From positions 64,637,905-64,701,904 of the forward strand of contig CM050690.1 in NCBI GenBank assembly GCA_027574665.1: a stretch of 64,000 bases of DNA. The letters run 5' to 3'. Shown here in pieces: positions 50,443-62,159 of the stretch (positions within the stretch are counted from its first letter, which is position 1; every line of letters starts with the position of its first letter). The position numbers and the translations under genes are program-made. The notes under the pieces were generated by a model. It did no database searches. It was not told where the DNA came from and saw only the letters and a program-made list of their open reading frames with translations. The stretch comes from Rhynochetos jubatus. Taxonomy: Eukaryota > Chordata > Aves > Eurypygiformes > Rhynochetidae.

Positions 50443-53400
50443 AAAAAATTAATGGACCTGGAGTCAGTATTAAAAATTGCTTGTACCTAATACAAATTTT
50501 CCTCATGGCTGTGAAAGCCCTCTTTTTGACGAGAAGGAAAACAGAACATTCACCAGCTGTTCAGATAATGAGGAACACTAACAAGGGAAGACATACATGT
50601 TAATGAGCTGGGGGAGGGGAATCAGAGGAGCACTCATCAGTGTGCAGCTCTAAGTGCAAATTCTTCCTCCGAGTATTTTGGAAATCTGATGGCATGTCAT
50701 ACTGGCAAATAGGCATGAGACTGAAATCAGTCCCAGATAAGAAAAATAGCACTCCCAGAGTCTGCTTCCAGCCCTGGCCGGGTGAAGATCAGCCTGTCTT
50801 TCACCATGCTGTTAACAGTATCAGGACAGGTATTTTCACCACATGTGACATCTTCTAATAAATTATTATTGCAGTCACAGATGAACAGTCAAACTGAGAT
50901 GACCTCATGGGTCCAGCAGAAAATAACAAGTGAAGAAGGAAGGAGACATGTGGATCAGAGCTGGGGGGAGAACAATGATGCTTGTTGTACTCTCTGGTCT
51001 GTACATCACACAAACAAATTGAAGCTTAAAGGCTTGCCTGCATGCAGAGTTGCAGGGTCTTCTTTCAAAGTGTGATTTAAAACCTGATGTATGTGATTTA
51101 GTGCAAAAGCCAGCAAAAATCAGTCTTCCCTAAGTTTAAACCCAGCTTATTTTCATTAGGTTTAGATCAGACAAGCACAGGCTTACACTGAAATATGCCA
51201 TTCAGCCCAAACTAAGGTCTGCATGTAGGCTTACAGTACTCTAACTAACCCACCTCAATTATGTGCAGACAGGACCTGCTCCCAGGTCTTGTAGAGGTGA
51301 TCGACTTCAGGCTACCATAGGTGCAAAACCCCTGCTTGCAATTCACTTCCTCCCAGTTTTCTGTAACCAATAAGGAGTATTAGATTCTTGGAGGACCTCA
51401 GCAACATGACTCCTGGCAGTTTTAGTTGAACATAAATCTGTTCAATTTTTTCACCCTGAGCAATCTTAGGACACTGATCATCAAAACTGAGCAGTGTTTA
51501 AGGGTAGGTCTGGAGAAAGAGCCCTGCTTAAAAAGAAAACCCTGCTCCAGAGATTTTGACCACCTGAGGATTGCTTGGCCACGTCCACAGGTGCCAACCC
51601 ACAGAGCTACAGATTGTAGTTCTACGTAGCCAGAGATTGCCAGTATAAATGAGAGTGTTTGGTGTAAAAAAGAATAGGTGGTGTAAAGCCGCCTCACTGG
51701 GCCTATGCTGATTTACGTCAGCTAGAAATGCCCTTTGGTTTTTTGATGTGTAAATAGGTCTTTACAAAAGGGTTAACATTTCATGGAGGGATGCTCACTT
51801 ACTAGGTTTTTGTTTCTCAGTAACAGATGTGGTGCTTGAATCAGTACTGCAAGTTGTTGCATCAACCTCCATGTCAGGCTCAGATTGAAGACAGGCTGCT
51901 GCGGTCACGTTCTCTCCTGATTAATATGAAGATAGAACTATTTTTTTTTTCCTTAATGCAAAGAGGAGACTGAAGAGAAATGTTTACCATTCTAGCTTTG
52001 TTTCTACAGGAAAAACGTATGCTGCACAGCAGTCAGCACTTCTCAGCAGGAAAAACTGAGACCAAGAACACAGAGAGATGTGAAATCAGAGAAGAAAGAG
52101 AAAACATGACCGAGGGAGATAAATTAGAAAAATAATTTAGAAAAACTCAATTCCCTAGTAAGTTCTGGTTAGTCTCACAGAATGCACTGAATTGAAATGC
52201 AAAATGGGGAGTCTGACTCCATCAAGATGCAGAGGTTGCACAGTATGGAAGCCAGTGAAATCATATGAAATCATTTAACTCTGAAAAAGTCTTCAGAAAA
52301 GTAAAAGCTTCTGTTGCTTTTGCAAATGGCTGTGATGGCTGAGCCTGCGAGATATACCAGCAACAGGAGGAAGTGCAGAGTTAAAAAAAAAACCAAACGC
52401 AAGTGTTTTAAAATTTGCAGTTGAGGGCAGAAAGCACTTCAAGAGTTGAGCTGATCTGATGCCTACATGACCCACAAGCTGATCCCTACCTGACTGATCC
52501 AACAACATTGCTAGGTGCTCCTGCAGCACTAAAAAGCAGGGAAAATAGGGCTGGAAGAAACTCTGGGAAATCTACCCTGGCTGTCTTCTTGGAGGCAGGA
52601 CCTGGTACAAGATGGGGACCTACTGGGGACAGTTGTACAACTTGCTGTTATAAACTTGCACTCTGCCTGGAGATTTCATGTTTCCAAACTCAGTCATCTT
52701 TTGCTACATATTAGGCTCACTTACACTTGTTCATTCCCTCATAGATACAGTAGATAACTGGTTACCACTCTTCAACACCATGCCTCCAAAGTCTTTGTCC
52801 ATGTCTACTCACCCTTCTTTTTCTTTTTTTTAGGACCAGCAAACAAAATTCTTCAGCATGACCTCCCAGCTGTGTTTTCCAGTCCTCTAGTCATTCTTGC
52901 TATGGTCCTCCAGACTACTTCCAGCTTCTGCACTGGTACAAGGTGGGTGATGGGGATGCACAGAAAAATAGGTTTCTGAAGGCCAATTGAATGCTCAGGC
53001 TGTTTAGAATAAGCTGTAAATAATGCGGAAAACCTCTTTTGCAGAATTTCTAGCACTTACCCTACATGCAGGCAAAGGGCTTTGGTTCTGCAGAAGCATG
53101 AGGGCAGAGATGTGTAAGTCACTCTTACAACATGAAGAAACCCAGGTCTCTTGTCCCCCTGATCATCAGCCAGACAAAAAGCTGCATTTTCATCTGCCAT
53201 TGCAGTTATAAAGGGTGTTGGATCCACCAGACTGGTGAGAAGAGACTCTCTGCACCCCTTCAGTCTGCCTCTGCCTCAGGTCCCTATAACAGCCCATGTC
53301 AGGCAAGTGCAGAAATCTCTTCTGCACCTGGGAGAAGTTGTGCAGGTGTGCTCATCTGTGCCATTGCTTTGATCATAATCCCCACTGATGTGGCCATGCT

Positions 53401-53789
53401 GGAGATACAGTGGTCTCCACCTTTGTACTCCTGGTAATAGTGTCACTGCCCTACAGGAAGGAGACAATGGTATGCCTGTGCATAGCTATTGCATGACCAC
53501 TTCTGACAAGAAGCAGCAATGAAAAGTGTAGAGAAAATTTAGTGTAGGGAAAATTTATCCGTATGAAGTCACTATTCTCAAGGTTGAAATTTGGCCAAAA
53601 TACTTCCATGTGAGCTGAAAACATGCAAACTTTAACAGCCCAAAGGAGTTAAGATCTTAGAGTTTCATCTGTTCTGGAGGACTGCAGAACAGTAAGACGT
53701 GGGTCACGTACTGATCAGAACCTTCAAAGGCTGGTTTTGGACTTCAAAGCACTAAAGTGGGTTGATTGACTTTAAATACATAACCAACA

Positions 53790-54832
53790 CAACAGCCAAC
53801 ATGGCTTTGCTAAAGGCAAATCATGCATGACAGATTATGTGGCCTTCTACAGCATGGTGACAGCCTTGGTGGATAACAGAAGAGTGACTGGCATCATCTA
53901 CCTTGACTATCCTTGTCCCCCGTGACAGTGACATTGAGTGCACCTTCAGCAACTTCATGGATGACACCAAACTGAGTAGTGTGGTTGATACTGTAGTGGG
54001 AAGGGATGCCACCCAGAGGGACCCTGATATGCTTGAGAGGTGGGCCCATGCAAACCACATGAAGTTCAGCAAGTTCAAGGTCCTGCACATGGGTCGGGGC
54101 AATCCCAAACATGGATAAAGGACAGGTGATGACTGGATTGAGAGCAGCCCTGTTGAGAAGGACTTGAGGGTATTGGTGGATGAAAAGCTGCAAATGAGCC
54201 TGCAGTGTGTGCTGACAGTCCAGAAAGCCAACCGTATCCTGGGCTGCATCAAAAGAGGCATGGCCAGTAGGTCAAGGGAGGTGATTCTCTCCCTCTACTC
54301 CACTCTTGTGAGACTTCATCTGGAGTACCATGTGAAGCTCTGGGTGCCCAAACACAAGGACATGGACCTGTTGGAGCAAGTCCAGAGGAGGGTCATAAAG
54401 ATGATTAGAGAGGTAGAGCACTTCTCCTATGAAGAAAGACTGAGAGACTTGGGTTTGTTCAGCCTGGAGAAGAGAAGGCTCCGGGGAGACCTTATAGCAC
54501 CTTCCAGTACCTGAAGGACATGACAAGAAAGATGGAGTGGGACTTTTTACAAGGGCAGGTAGTGATAGGACAAGGGGTAATGGTTTTAAATTGAAAACTG
54601 GTAGATTTGGATTTGACATCAAGAAGAAATTCTGCCTGGAGAGGGTAGTGAGGCACTGGCACAGGTTGCCCAGAGAAGCTGTGGATGTCCCATCCCTAGA
54701 AGTGTTCAAGGCCAGGCTGGATGAGGCTTTGAGCAACCTGGTCTAGTGGAAGGTGTCCCTGCCCATGGCAGGGAGGTTGGAACTAGAAAATCTTTACAGT
54801 TCCTTCCAACCCAAACCATTCTATGACTCTAC
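53790..54832 (+). mobile_element. CR1 LINE fragment with partial reverse transcriptase frame
   Basis: This is the longest CR1 copy in the window, about 1.04 kb in sense orientation. It starts within the reverse transcriptase region, passes GIIYLDY, then jumps to [17 protein letters not shown], so the stretch between the two motifs (several tens of residues) is missing. The catalytic FADD-type motif reads FMDD. The C-terminal part continues in two overlapping open pieces, about 53903-54118 and 54164-54514, separated by a stop. The 3' end is standard. It is a broken element with no intact ORF. The left boundary is approximate. Confidence 0.93.
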
Positions 54833-57063
54833 AACTTGAAAATAGTATGTGACTGATGTATTTGAAATCATAAGAGAGTAATTTATTCAACTGTTGGCAC
54901 CACTTGCTGTAGTTTCTTCAGTCTCATGTTCATGAACTAGTAACCAGGAACACTACTGTAGCATGGATGGTGCAGTGCGGGCAGCATGGGACTCCTAATG
55001 GTGAAAGGAAGGGATAGTCCAAGAAAGACCATGGCATTTTTGCTGCAGGCCAGAAGATGTGAAGTCATGAGTGGTGAAAGGGAAAGTGTAGAGAAAAAAT
55101 CTGATCTAGTTGATTTCTGGCTAAGCACATTCCCTCCTGTGCAATAAAACCTGTAGAGGGACTCTGGAAGTAAAGAGGGCATGAGAATATGGTTATACAT
55201 TAAGTCATGAGTCAAGAAAACTGCACTGAAACAACACTGTTCACATCATGCAGTTAAACATTCAACAGCTGGAAATTCTGAAAAATGTTCAGGCAACTGT
55301 AATTCTTGTATTTCTGCCATGCTTGAGGACCTGACTACAATGTTAACAACATACTCTTTGTGTTGATTTTGTGTGTGATATAAGTATCAGTGTGCTCAGA
55401 CACGTTTTGGTTACTAGCTCCCATTCTGAGGATCTAGGGCTGGGGACCTATTTATCTTCTTATCAATACTAGCATAAACTCCAAGTAAGTGCACTGAACT
55501 CAAAGTAGTGCTGTCATACAAAAACCCCACAGATGCAAACATCAATGAAGTAGTATCCTATTCTTAGATAATCAACAGAAACTTAAAGTGGTGAATAGCT
55601 GGCAAAAGATACCACTGTGAAAGCCTAAAGAAACTGGTTTTTTACTCTAAATGAGCCTTGTAGGTTCCAAAATATGCTTTGTAAAATCATTGCTAATTGT
55701 CAGATGATTGAGTCACGCCAACTGAAGCTAGTAAAAAACTGTGCCACTGCAGCTGTCAGGGGTTATGGATTTTAAGGCTCCAGACTATATTTAACGGCAT
55801 GTAAAAGAATATAAACGATGTGATTATTCAAACGAGAAATGCGCAATCTGAATATGCAGTGTTTTGAAAATAAGCAAGCATCCTGACACCTGTAACATTG
55901 CTGCAATTTGGCTGGCACTGTGATTACGTCAACTATTAGTGCAGCTGTCACACAAAATGCTGAATACAAGCAGAGCATAAATGCTTCATTTAGGTGAGCA
56001 AACATACCAGGGCTTCTAAATGAATGAAACAGAAAGATCTTCCTTGGCTAATTGCTGCAGTGCCACACACAGAGCTAGGCAGGAGGATGGTGCTGTGAAA
56101 GAGGAATACATTTCTCAGTTTGGGTCACATTGTTCCTCCAATGTCTGACATAAACATTTTAATTTCTCCTCCAGCTTGCAGAGTTAGAGCATGTGTAGAT
56201 ATGTGTAGACTTCTGTACCAACGCCTACACCAGTACCTATTTTCTAAAACTGGCCTATGAGCATCTGGGCCCAGATGATTAGCTGATGGAGGTTAGCATG
56301 CACTCACTGAAGACACGGTGACATCCCAGTTGAGAATGCTGTCCCTATATTCCAGAATTTGTAGGCTTCTCTTTCAAGCTTTCAAGAACAGGTACATTGT
56401 GTGTATCCATGTCTGCATAACAAAAATGTCTTCTTTTCAAACCAAAACAAATAAGGCCTAAAGTGAACAAAATGACGTGACTCATTAGCAAAAATCCCCC
56501 AAGAAAACACATTTTTTACCTAAAACAGTTGTGGCAGCTATTAATAATCCTGCCAGCTGTTACAGGAGGCCTCCTCAAGTGTACTGAGACCTCAACTTAA
56601 AGGTCCTCTGACAATGCATCCATTGCAGCATTTTAAAAATGAGCCTTACACTCAGTTAAACCTTCTTAATCTTCATGTGTAACAACTAAAATGATTTATC
56701 TAGGCTTCAACAGTTCATTAGATTTATTGGTGAATACTGGGAATTGGAATATTACCATAGCCAGGTGTCAGCAGTGTTTAGGGGAAAGGAAATACTTTCC
56801 TGAATGCAGGTCACAGGACAGTGAGGAAACAGGTGAGTCTCATCTCACATTTTGTAGGCAGTTGTTGAAACATTTTTGCAATGTTCCACCATCCCTTGGA
56901 TAACTCCAAATATACACGCTTGGAAGGACCAGCTAACCTTGGATTTTGCAGAAGGTCTGAGGAAGAACAAGCAGCAGCTGCTCAAAGTGAGAGTGTTTAC
57001 AAGCTTAAAACTACATGCAGTTTTCACTCAACTCTGTGGCAAAATTCAATGTAAATGGGCATT
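54833..57063. other. Intergenic, no gene seen
   Basis: Unique AT-rich DNA between the long CR1 copy and the first LTR. No exon or repeat family recognised. Confidence 0.6.
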
Positions 57064-57651
57064 TGTCGAGGTTTAACCCCAATTGGGAACTAAGGACCAC
57101 ACAGCTGCTTGCTCACCTCCCCCATTCCCTCAATGGGATGGGGAAGAGAATTGGAGGAAAAAGGCAAGAAAACTTGTGGGTTGAGGTAAGAACAGTTTAA
57201 TAATTGAAAAAAAATAATGATACTACTACTGATAATATGTAATGAAAATACTACCAGCAGTACGATATAATGAAAACACAACATCAACAAAAAGGTGATA
57301 AAACCTCTCAACATCCACCTACCAATTCCCAACCAATCCCTGAGCAGTGGTCCACCCTGGCCAACTTCCCTGAGCTTATACACTGATCAAGATGTTTGGT
57401 GGCATGCAATGTCCCTTTGGTCAGTTTGGGTCAGGGGTCCTGGCTGTGTCTCCTCCCAGCATCTTGTAAAGAAGCAGCTGGGAACACAGGGGCAGTGTGA
57501 GAAACTGAGAAACTCCTTGGCTCCTTTGTTGCTTGGCAACAACTAAAACATCAGCGTTATCAACATTCTTCTCAGCACAAATCCAAAACTTAGTCTCATA
57601 GCGGCTACTATGAAGAAAATTAACCCTATCCCAGACAAAACCATCACAACA
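57064..57651 (-). mobile_element. Solo LTR of an avian endogenous retrovirus
   Basis: About 588 bp bounded by TG and CA, starting tgtcgaggtttaaccccaa on the plus strand. I recognise it as a common avian ERVL-type LTR; the exact family name is not claimed. On the minus strand it has a TATA-like element (reverse complement of cttata at 57375-57380) followed about 175 bp later by an ATTAAA poly(A) signal (57196-57201), which sets the orientation. No internal viral genes flank it. A target-site duplication is not clear. Confidence 0.85.
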
Positions 57652-59014
57652 TTTGAGCAAGCAAAGTGCAGATTTCGCCCACCAGCCCAGGGGCAGGATC
57701 TCTGCAGGGTGCCATATATACAGACATGTGGGAAAGCAGACATAGCTGAAACTTATGGTCATCTTTCACATACATTTCTCCATCAAGACAAAATATATAC
57801 AGATTATCTCAATCCATAATAACCCCCAAATATTGCAAATATACCATAAGAAGTATCCTTCTTTAAATACATCCAAAATTTGACTCTAAAACACATAGTG
57901 AATAATACTATTTTAAAGGATTTGTGACTTTTCTCCTTGTGTGTACAGTGAGCAATTTCCAAGTGGTGCCTTTAATGACAGATATCTAAGATGAAGCATT
58001 TATTTGGTAAAATGGAAAATGGAAGTACCATCTCAAGAAAATCATACTTTTCAAGAACAGCCCAATTCCACTCTTCCTCGCGTGAAGTGCTTTAACAAGC
58101 TCTGAAAAGCTGGGTGGTGACCTTGTCCACCCAATTATCTTGTGCTCAACTTGAACAAACACAAGGACCCCATCTCTAGTGCTTCCTGGTTATCATTTCC
58201 ACATGACACTGACCTCCGCGGTAGAAAGCATAACTGCTCATGATCAAATAACACACTCAGCCAGAAGCTCTGCTCTCCCACAGCAATCAACAAAAAAACC
58301 CTCAGCCTGTTGGTTGACATGGACCTGAAAATCTCTCCAAAAAATCTCCCAACAGACAAACTTAGCTCAGAAACACCTCTGGTGTTTTCCCTGCCACCGC
58401 CTTTGTGGAGGATCAGTGCACCTACATCCCACTGAGCAATCGTTTATGAATAGATAGTCTTTTCCGGGAATGCCTCTGAGCAAAGGTTTGGGAACACCAG
58501 GGCTTTGCACAACACCATGCAAAGGAGAATTACTATTTATAAAGCATGTGACAATGTTTCAAAAAGCCAAAATGGCCCAGCGCTGTGCCACTTACTTGTG
58601 CATTGTGCATTGTGTCACTTTTTATTTTTAAACCTATTGTTTCTTTGTTGTGCTGCCCAGAGGAATGCCCAGAGTTGCCCGGCTGGATGAGGGTGTTGGC
58701 CTATAGCGTTTGCTGCCGTGGTGGCACCAACTGCTTCAGGCAAGGTTTGACAGAGTTTCATTCCAGCCTTTCCGCTCTGTAGGCTGGCATTTACACTAAA
58801 GAATAGCCACCTGTGTACTTTCCAAAACTCCTGTTTAATATTTACCATTTGGACTCATCACGTGTTTGTTGTTCTTCTTGCAGCTTAACCTCTTCTGGGT
58901 CATGAATCCTGACCTCAAGGGTAGCTGGTGAAGGGCAGGCTGGACAGCAGATTTTTAATTTCTGTTAGGTCTTAAACTGCCCACTCTCCTTGGGCTTTTT
59001 GGTTTTTTTCTTGC
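57652..59014. other. Spacer between the two LTRs
   Basis: About 1.36 kb. It shows no gag, pol or env-like sequence, so the LTRs are not the two ends of one provirus. No gene seen. Confidence 0.65.
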
Positions 59015-60000
59015 TGTTGTTACGTATTGGGTTTGTGGGGCAGGGTTTTGGTAGCAGGGGAAGGGCTACAGGGGTGGTTCCTGTGAGAAGCTGCTAGAAA
59101 CTTTCCTGACTCCAAGTCAGACCTGCAGATGGCCAAGGCTGAGCCAGTCACCAACTGTGGCAGTGCCTCTGGGATAATGTACTTAAAAGGGGATAAAAAA
59201 CTGCTGGGGAACCTGGAGAAGGGGAGAGAAGTGGGATGTGAGGCAGACAACCAGGCAGACCCCCGGGTCAGTGTGGAAAGGAGGAGGAGGTGGCCAGAGC
59301 AGAGGTTCTCCGGCCATGGTGAAAGAGCAGGCTGTGCCCCTGCAGCCATGAAGGGTCATAGGGGAGCAAAGACCCCCCCTGCAGCCCGGGGAGGGCCCCA
59401 CGCTGGAGCAGGTGGCTGCTCCCAAAGAGACCGTGACCCCAAGGGAAGCCCATGCTGGAGCAGGCTGCTCCTGAAGGACTGCACCCCGTGGAACGACCCA
59501 CGCCAGAGCAGTTTGTGAAGAACTGCAGATCATGGGAAGGACTCACGTTGGAGGTGGAACACTGTCTCTCATGGGAGGGACCCCACGCTGGAGCAGAGTG
59601 TGAGGAGTCCTCCCCTGAGGAGGAAGGAGCAGCAGACACGGTGTGATGGACTGACCATAACCCTCATTCCCTGTCACCCTGTGCTGCTGGGGGCAAGGAG
59701 GTAGAGAAAGAGGGAGCAAAGCTGAGCCCAGAAAGAAGGGAGGGGTGGGGGGAAGGTGTTTTGAAGATCTCAGTTGTCTCTCATTATCCTGCTCTGATTT
59801 GCTTGGTAACAAATTAAACTGATTTGTCTTCCCCAAGTGGAGTCTGTTTTGCCCACGACCATAACTGGTGAGTGATCCCTCCCTGTCCTGGTCTCGACCC
59901 ATGAGCCTTTCCTTGTATTTCCTCCTCCCCATCCCATCAGGGGAGGAGTGAGCAAGCAGATGCATAGGGCTTTGTTGCCAGCTGGACCTAAACAACGACA
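59015..60000 (+). mobile_element. Solo LTR of a second avian endogenous retrovirus type
   Basis: About 986 bp from tgttgttacg to ctaaacaacgaca; the ends form an imperfect TGTTGTT/AACGACA inverted repeat. It is GC-rich and matches a frequent long avian ERVL-type LTR that I recognise by its repeated cacgctggagcag units and its ATTAAA signal (59813-59818). A TATA-like AT-rich stretch lies at about 59182-59200. The open frame at 59129-59518 is an effect of the repeat units, not a gene. No internal viral sequence is present. No matching 5-bp flanks are seen. Confidence 0.85.
59399..59600 (+). repeat. Imperfect tandem units inside the LTR
   Basis: Five copies of a unit beginning cacgctggagcag or a close variant start at 59399, 59451, 59499, 59544 and 59584. 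Spacing falls from 52 to 48, 45 and 40 bp. This internal repeat array is typical of this LTR type and its copy number probably varies between insertions. Confidence 0.8.
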
Positions 60001-60111
60001 TGTTAGTTAAAAGACTTCTTTCTGCCTGCTTAGATACATCTGTGGCCTCCACCCCTGTAGTTTCCAAGAGCCAATCAGTTCTTCACTGCAACTTCTGTGG
60101 CAGTGCTCAAA

Positions 60112-60213
60112 TTGTAGAGCGGTTGAGGCTGGAAGGGACCTCTGGAGGTTATCCAAGAGCGAGTTGCTCAGGACCATGTCTGGACAGATTTTGAATATCT
60201 CTAAAGAGGGAGT
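60112..60213 (-). mobile_element. Short CR1 fragment, antisense
   Basis: The plus strand shows gaggctggaagggacctctgg, then gttgctcaggaccatgtctgg and ttttgaatatctctaaagag, all parts of the antisense 3' region of avian CR1. A stretch between them is shortened. Only about 100 bp remain. Confidence 0.8.
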
Positions 60214-60879
60214 GAAAACAAATATTATTCTCATTGTGCAGATAAAGAATTAAACAGAAAGGTTAGGGGTTTGCCAAGGAAGTTAAGGAACAGCAACTAT
60301 AATTTTGATTCACGCTAAGCCTTACTCAACATTGCTGGGCACTCTAGAGACTATTCCTGCCAGGTGGTGGTACAGGTGAATGTAGTCAAAAGGCTGAAGA
60401 AAACCCAAATCCAGTGAGCAGCGTGATAGTGGTAACTCAAGGAAGTGTCACAGTTTTATTTAATCTGCACTTGTATTCGTTTTCAGTGGGTAGAAAGTAG
60501 TTAAATGAAAAAAACTGATGATGTATAAGGAAAAAAAAGAATAGCCAGGGGAAACAAAAAGGAAGAAGAAAGTGAAGGAAGGGGAAAGGGCTGAAGTAAT
60601 GGATGTCAGTGCAAGACTCAAGGTGTTACAAAATCTCGTCTGGCCACGGGTGCAGATTTTTCAGTCTCACAGAGCCCAAGAGCTGAGGTTTGGCCAAAGC
60701 ATGCGGTCTGCAACCAGGCTTGACCTAAGGCTACTAAGAAAAGGCCAGTTCACCAGTGTCCTTGGTTAGAAAAGGGAGGGAGCATGGAGGGAGAGCAGGG
60801 GGAGGCTGAGGATTCGGGGCTGTAAGGCACTTACAACAGAAGGGCAGGGGACAGCAAGGTCAGCCCGAGGGACGACGCG
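60214..60879. other. Intergenic, purine-rich in part
   Basis: About 60525-60590 is strongly A/G-rich on the plus strand. No gene or known repeat is seen. Confidence 0.5.
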
Positions 60880-61600
60880 CTCCGCTGGCCCACCAACAGA
60901 CCGAGGCTGCCGTGCCAGCTTCCTTGGTGAGCGCTGCGGGCTCCTCCTGGGATTTCTTTCTCAGGATCACCCCTGAGACTCCGCTCATTCTTAGGACCGT
61001 TCCCGATCATAAATGTTCAGAAAAGTATTTTTTTCACTATGGATCTCGTTTTCTTTTGTGTCTGTTTCGCCTCTGGGCATGCTGCCTTCCTGTGAGAGAG
61101 TCCCTGCTCTTGAGCTGCAGAACGCCACAGCGGCTCCCGAGCTGAAGGCACCATCCCAGCCCTCTGCCACTCCCGCACCTCCCCAGCCCGCGGGGAGACG
61201 GAAACGGAGGAGGAGGAGCAGGAAGGGTTTTAAACTCAAACGCGAGGCGCGAACCCCGGGCAGCGACGGCGCCCGGCTCCTCCCTCAGCCGCCCCCGCGG
61301 GGAAAGCGCCACGCCGCGGCCTCTGGCCCGACCCGACGAGACAAGATGGCGGCGGGCTCGGCGGCGAGGTAAAGGCCGCCCGTGGCGGGCCGGGCCGGAC
61401 CGGCGCGGCTCCCCGGGCTCCGAAACGGCGGCTGAGGCGGGCGGCTGGCTGGGGGCGGGGAAGGGCGGAAAGGAAGTAGGCCGGTGCTGCTGCTGGGCCG
61501 GGCCTGCTACCCGGTCTCGCCAGCAGAGCCGCACGGGAAGGGTCCCGCCGGCGGGAAGGCCAGGCCGTAACCCTCTTTTTTCCCCCCTGCCTTAACCAAG
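60880..61600 (+). promoter_or_regulatory. Third CpG island, housekeeping-type promoter
   Basis: CpG density rises from about 60880 and is highest at 61180-61560. It has GC boxes, no TATA box near the likely start, and a perfect YY1-type motif at 61342-61353 followed by a splice donor. These point to transcription toward the right. No protein on either strand is recognisable; the long minus-strand frames (61037-61534, 61236-61727) look like GC-rich background. Confidence 0.65.
61342..61353 (+). promoter_or_regulatory. YY1-type motif CAAGATGGCGGC
   Basis: This is the classic YY1 motif in the orientation usually found just downstream of transcription starts of housekeeping genes. It includes an ATG at 61346 that would open MAAGSAA and then meet a GAG|GTAAAG donor (GT at 61369). 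Confidence 0.6.
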
Positions 61601-61945
61601 GAGCCGCAGCGTGAGCCCTGTTTGCAGTGCTGAAATAACACCGGGACACTTGAGCACGAAGGGATGAGAGCAGATGGTGCCCTGCTACACTGCGGGGCGG
61701 TGCTAAGATCAGTGCTAGCCGGGCCACAGCAGCCGGTACGCAGGTATGTCCGTCAGCAGAGGTACTGCAGGATTAAACCAAGATGTGGATGGAAAATACC
61801 TGTAAGGCAGCAACTGGATGAGAAAAAAATCTCACATTTTGTGGGCATGAGGATACGAACTTAGAGAAAGTCCATATAGAACACCGTCTGTTAGTACGCA
61901 CATTTAAACACATCTTGTTGATAACAGGATGCCATTTTTGACATC

Positions 61946-62159
61946 TCTTCCTGCTGCTATGGACTTTTTACCTACTGGCTGAGAGCCCTTGTCAGGTACA
62001 GTTACTACAACCAGTTGTAGCAGCAAAGGGTCTGTTTTTGCTAGAACACAAACTCCAGTTTCATCTGTGGTACATTTTGTAAAAATACTTTGTACGTATA
62101 CAGGGGTTTAGAACCCCTGTTGGCGTATGTGTTTAGTCCAGTGGCTCACAGTGACAAAT
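61946..62159 (+). ncRNA. Structured intronic element, H/ACA snoRNA-like
   Basis: Within the proposed second intron lie several perfect short stems: TGCTGCTA (61952) with TAGCAGCA (62018), GGCT-gag-AGCC (61977-61987), CTACAA-ccag-TTGTAG (62005-62020), and ACAGGGGTT-tag-AACCCCTGT (62100-62120). The last extends through TACG/CGTA (62093-62096 with 62124-62127). A lower stem, 62086-62092 with 62147-62153 (one mismatch), abuts ACA at 62154-62156, three bases from a natural 3' end at 62159. ANANNA hinge candidates are AGAACA (62043) and AAAATA (62082). Some stems exclude each other. A pseudouridylation pocket at the standard distance is not clear. I recall SNORA47 near PDE8B in mammals but cannot compare sequences. 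Confidence 0.3.

Larger units (their letters stand above)
38890..53789. other. Long intergenic stretch, no gene seen
   Basis: About 14.9 kb of mostly unique AT-rich DNA. I see only microsatellites (42134-42183, 48178-48201, 50419-50442) and a C/T homopolymer junction (48918-48942). Open frames such as 39522-40046 and 42023-42505 show no known domain; the latter runs through the AAT repeat. Enhancers could be present but cannot be identified here. Confidence 0.6.

Noticed and set aside
53903-54514. Two open frames resembling a reverse transcriptase gene
   Set aside because: They are pieces of a broken CR1 copy with an internal deletion and stops.
57652-59014. Possible internal region of a provirus between the two LTRs
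   Set aside because: The LTRs belong to different types and face opposite ways; no viral protein sequence lies between.
59129-59518. 129-residue frame in the second LTR
   Set aside because: Produced by the tandem LTR units, not a gene.
61346-61368. MAAGSAA as the start of a protein-coding gene
   Set aside because: Joining to any plausible next exon meets a stop within about 30 codons; the ATG is better explained as part of the YY1 motif.
61236-61727. Minus-strand 163-residue frame starting MARLALILAPP, resembling a mitochondrial targeting sequence
   Set aside because: Arg/Ala-rich appearance is common in CpG islands; no donor in phase and the splice signals here favour the plus strand.
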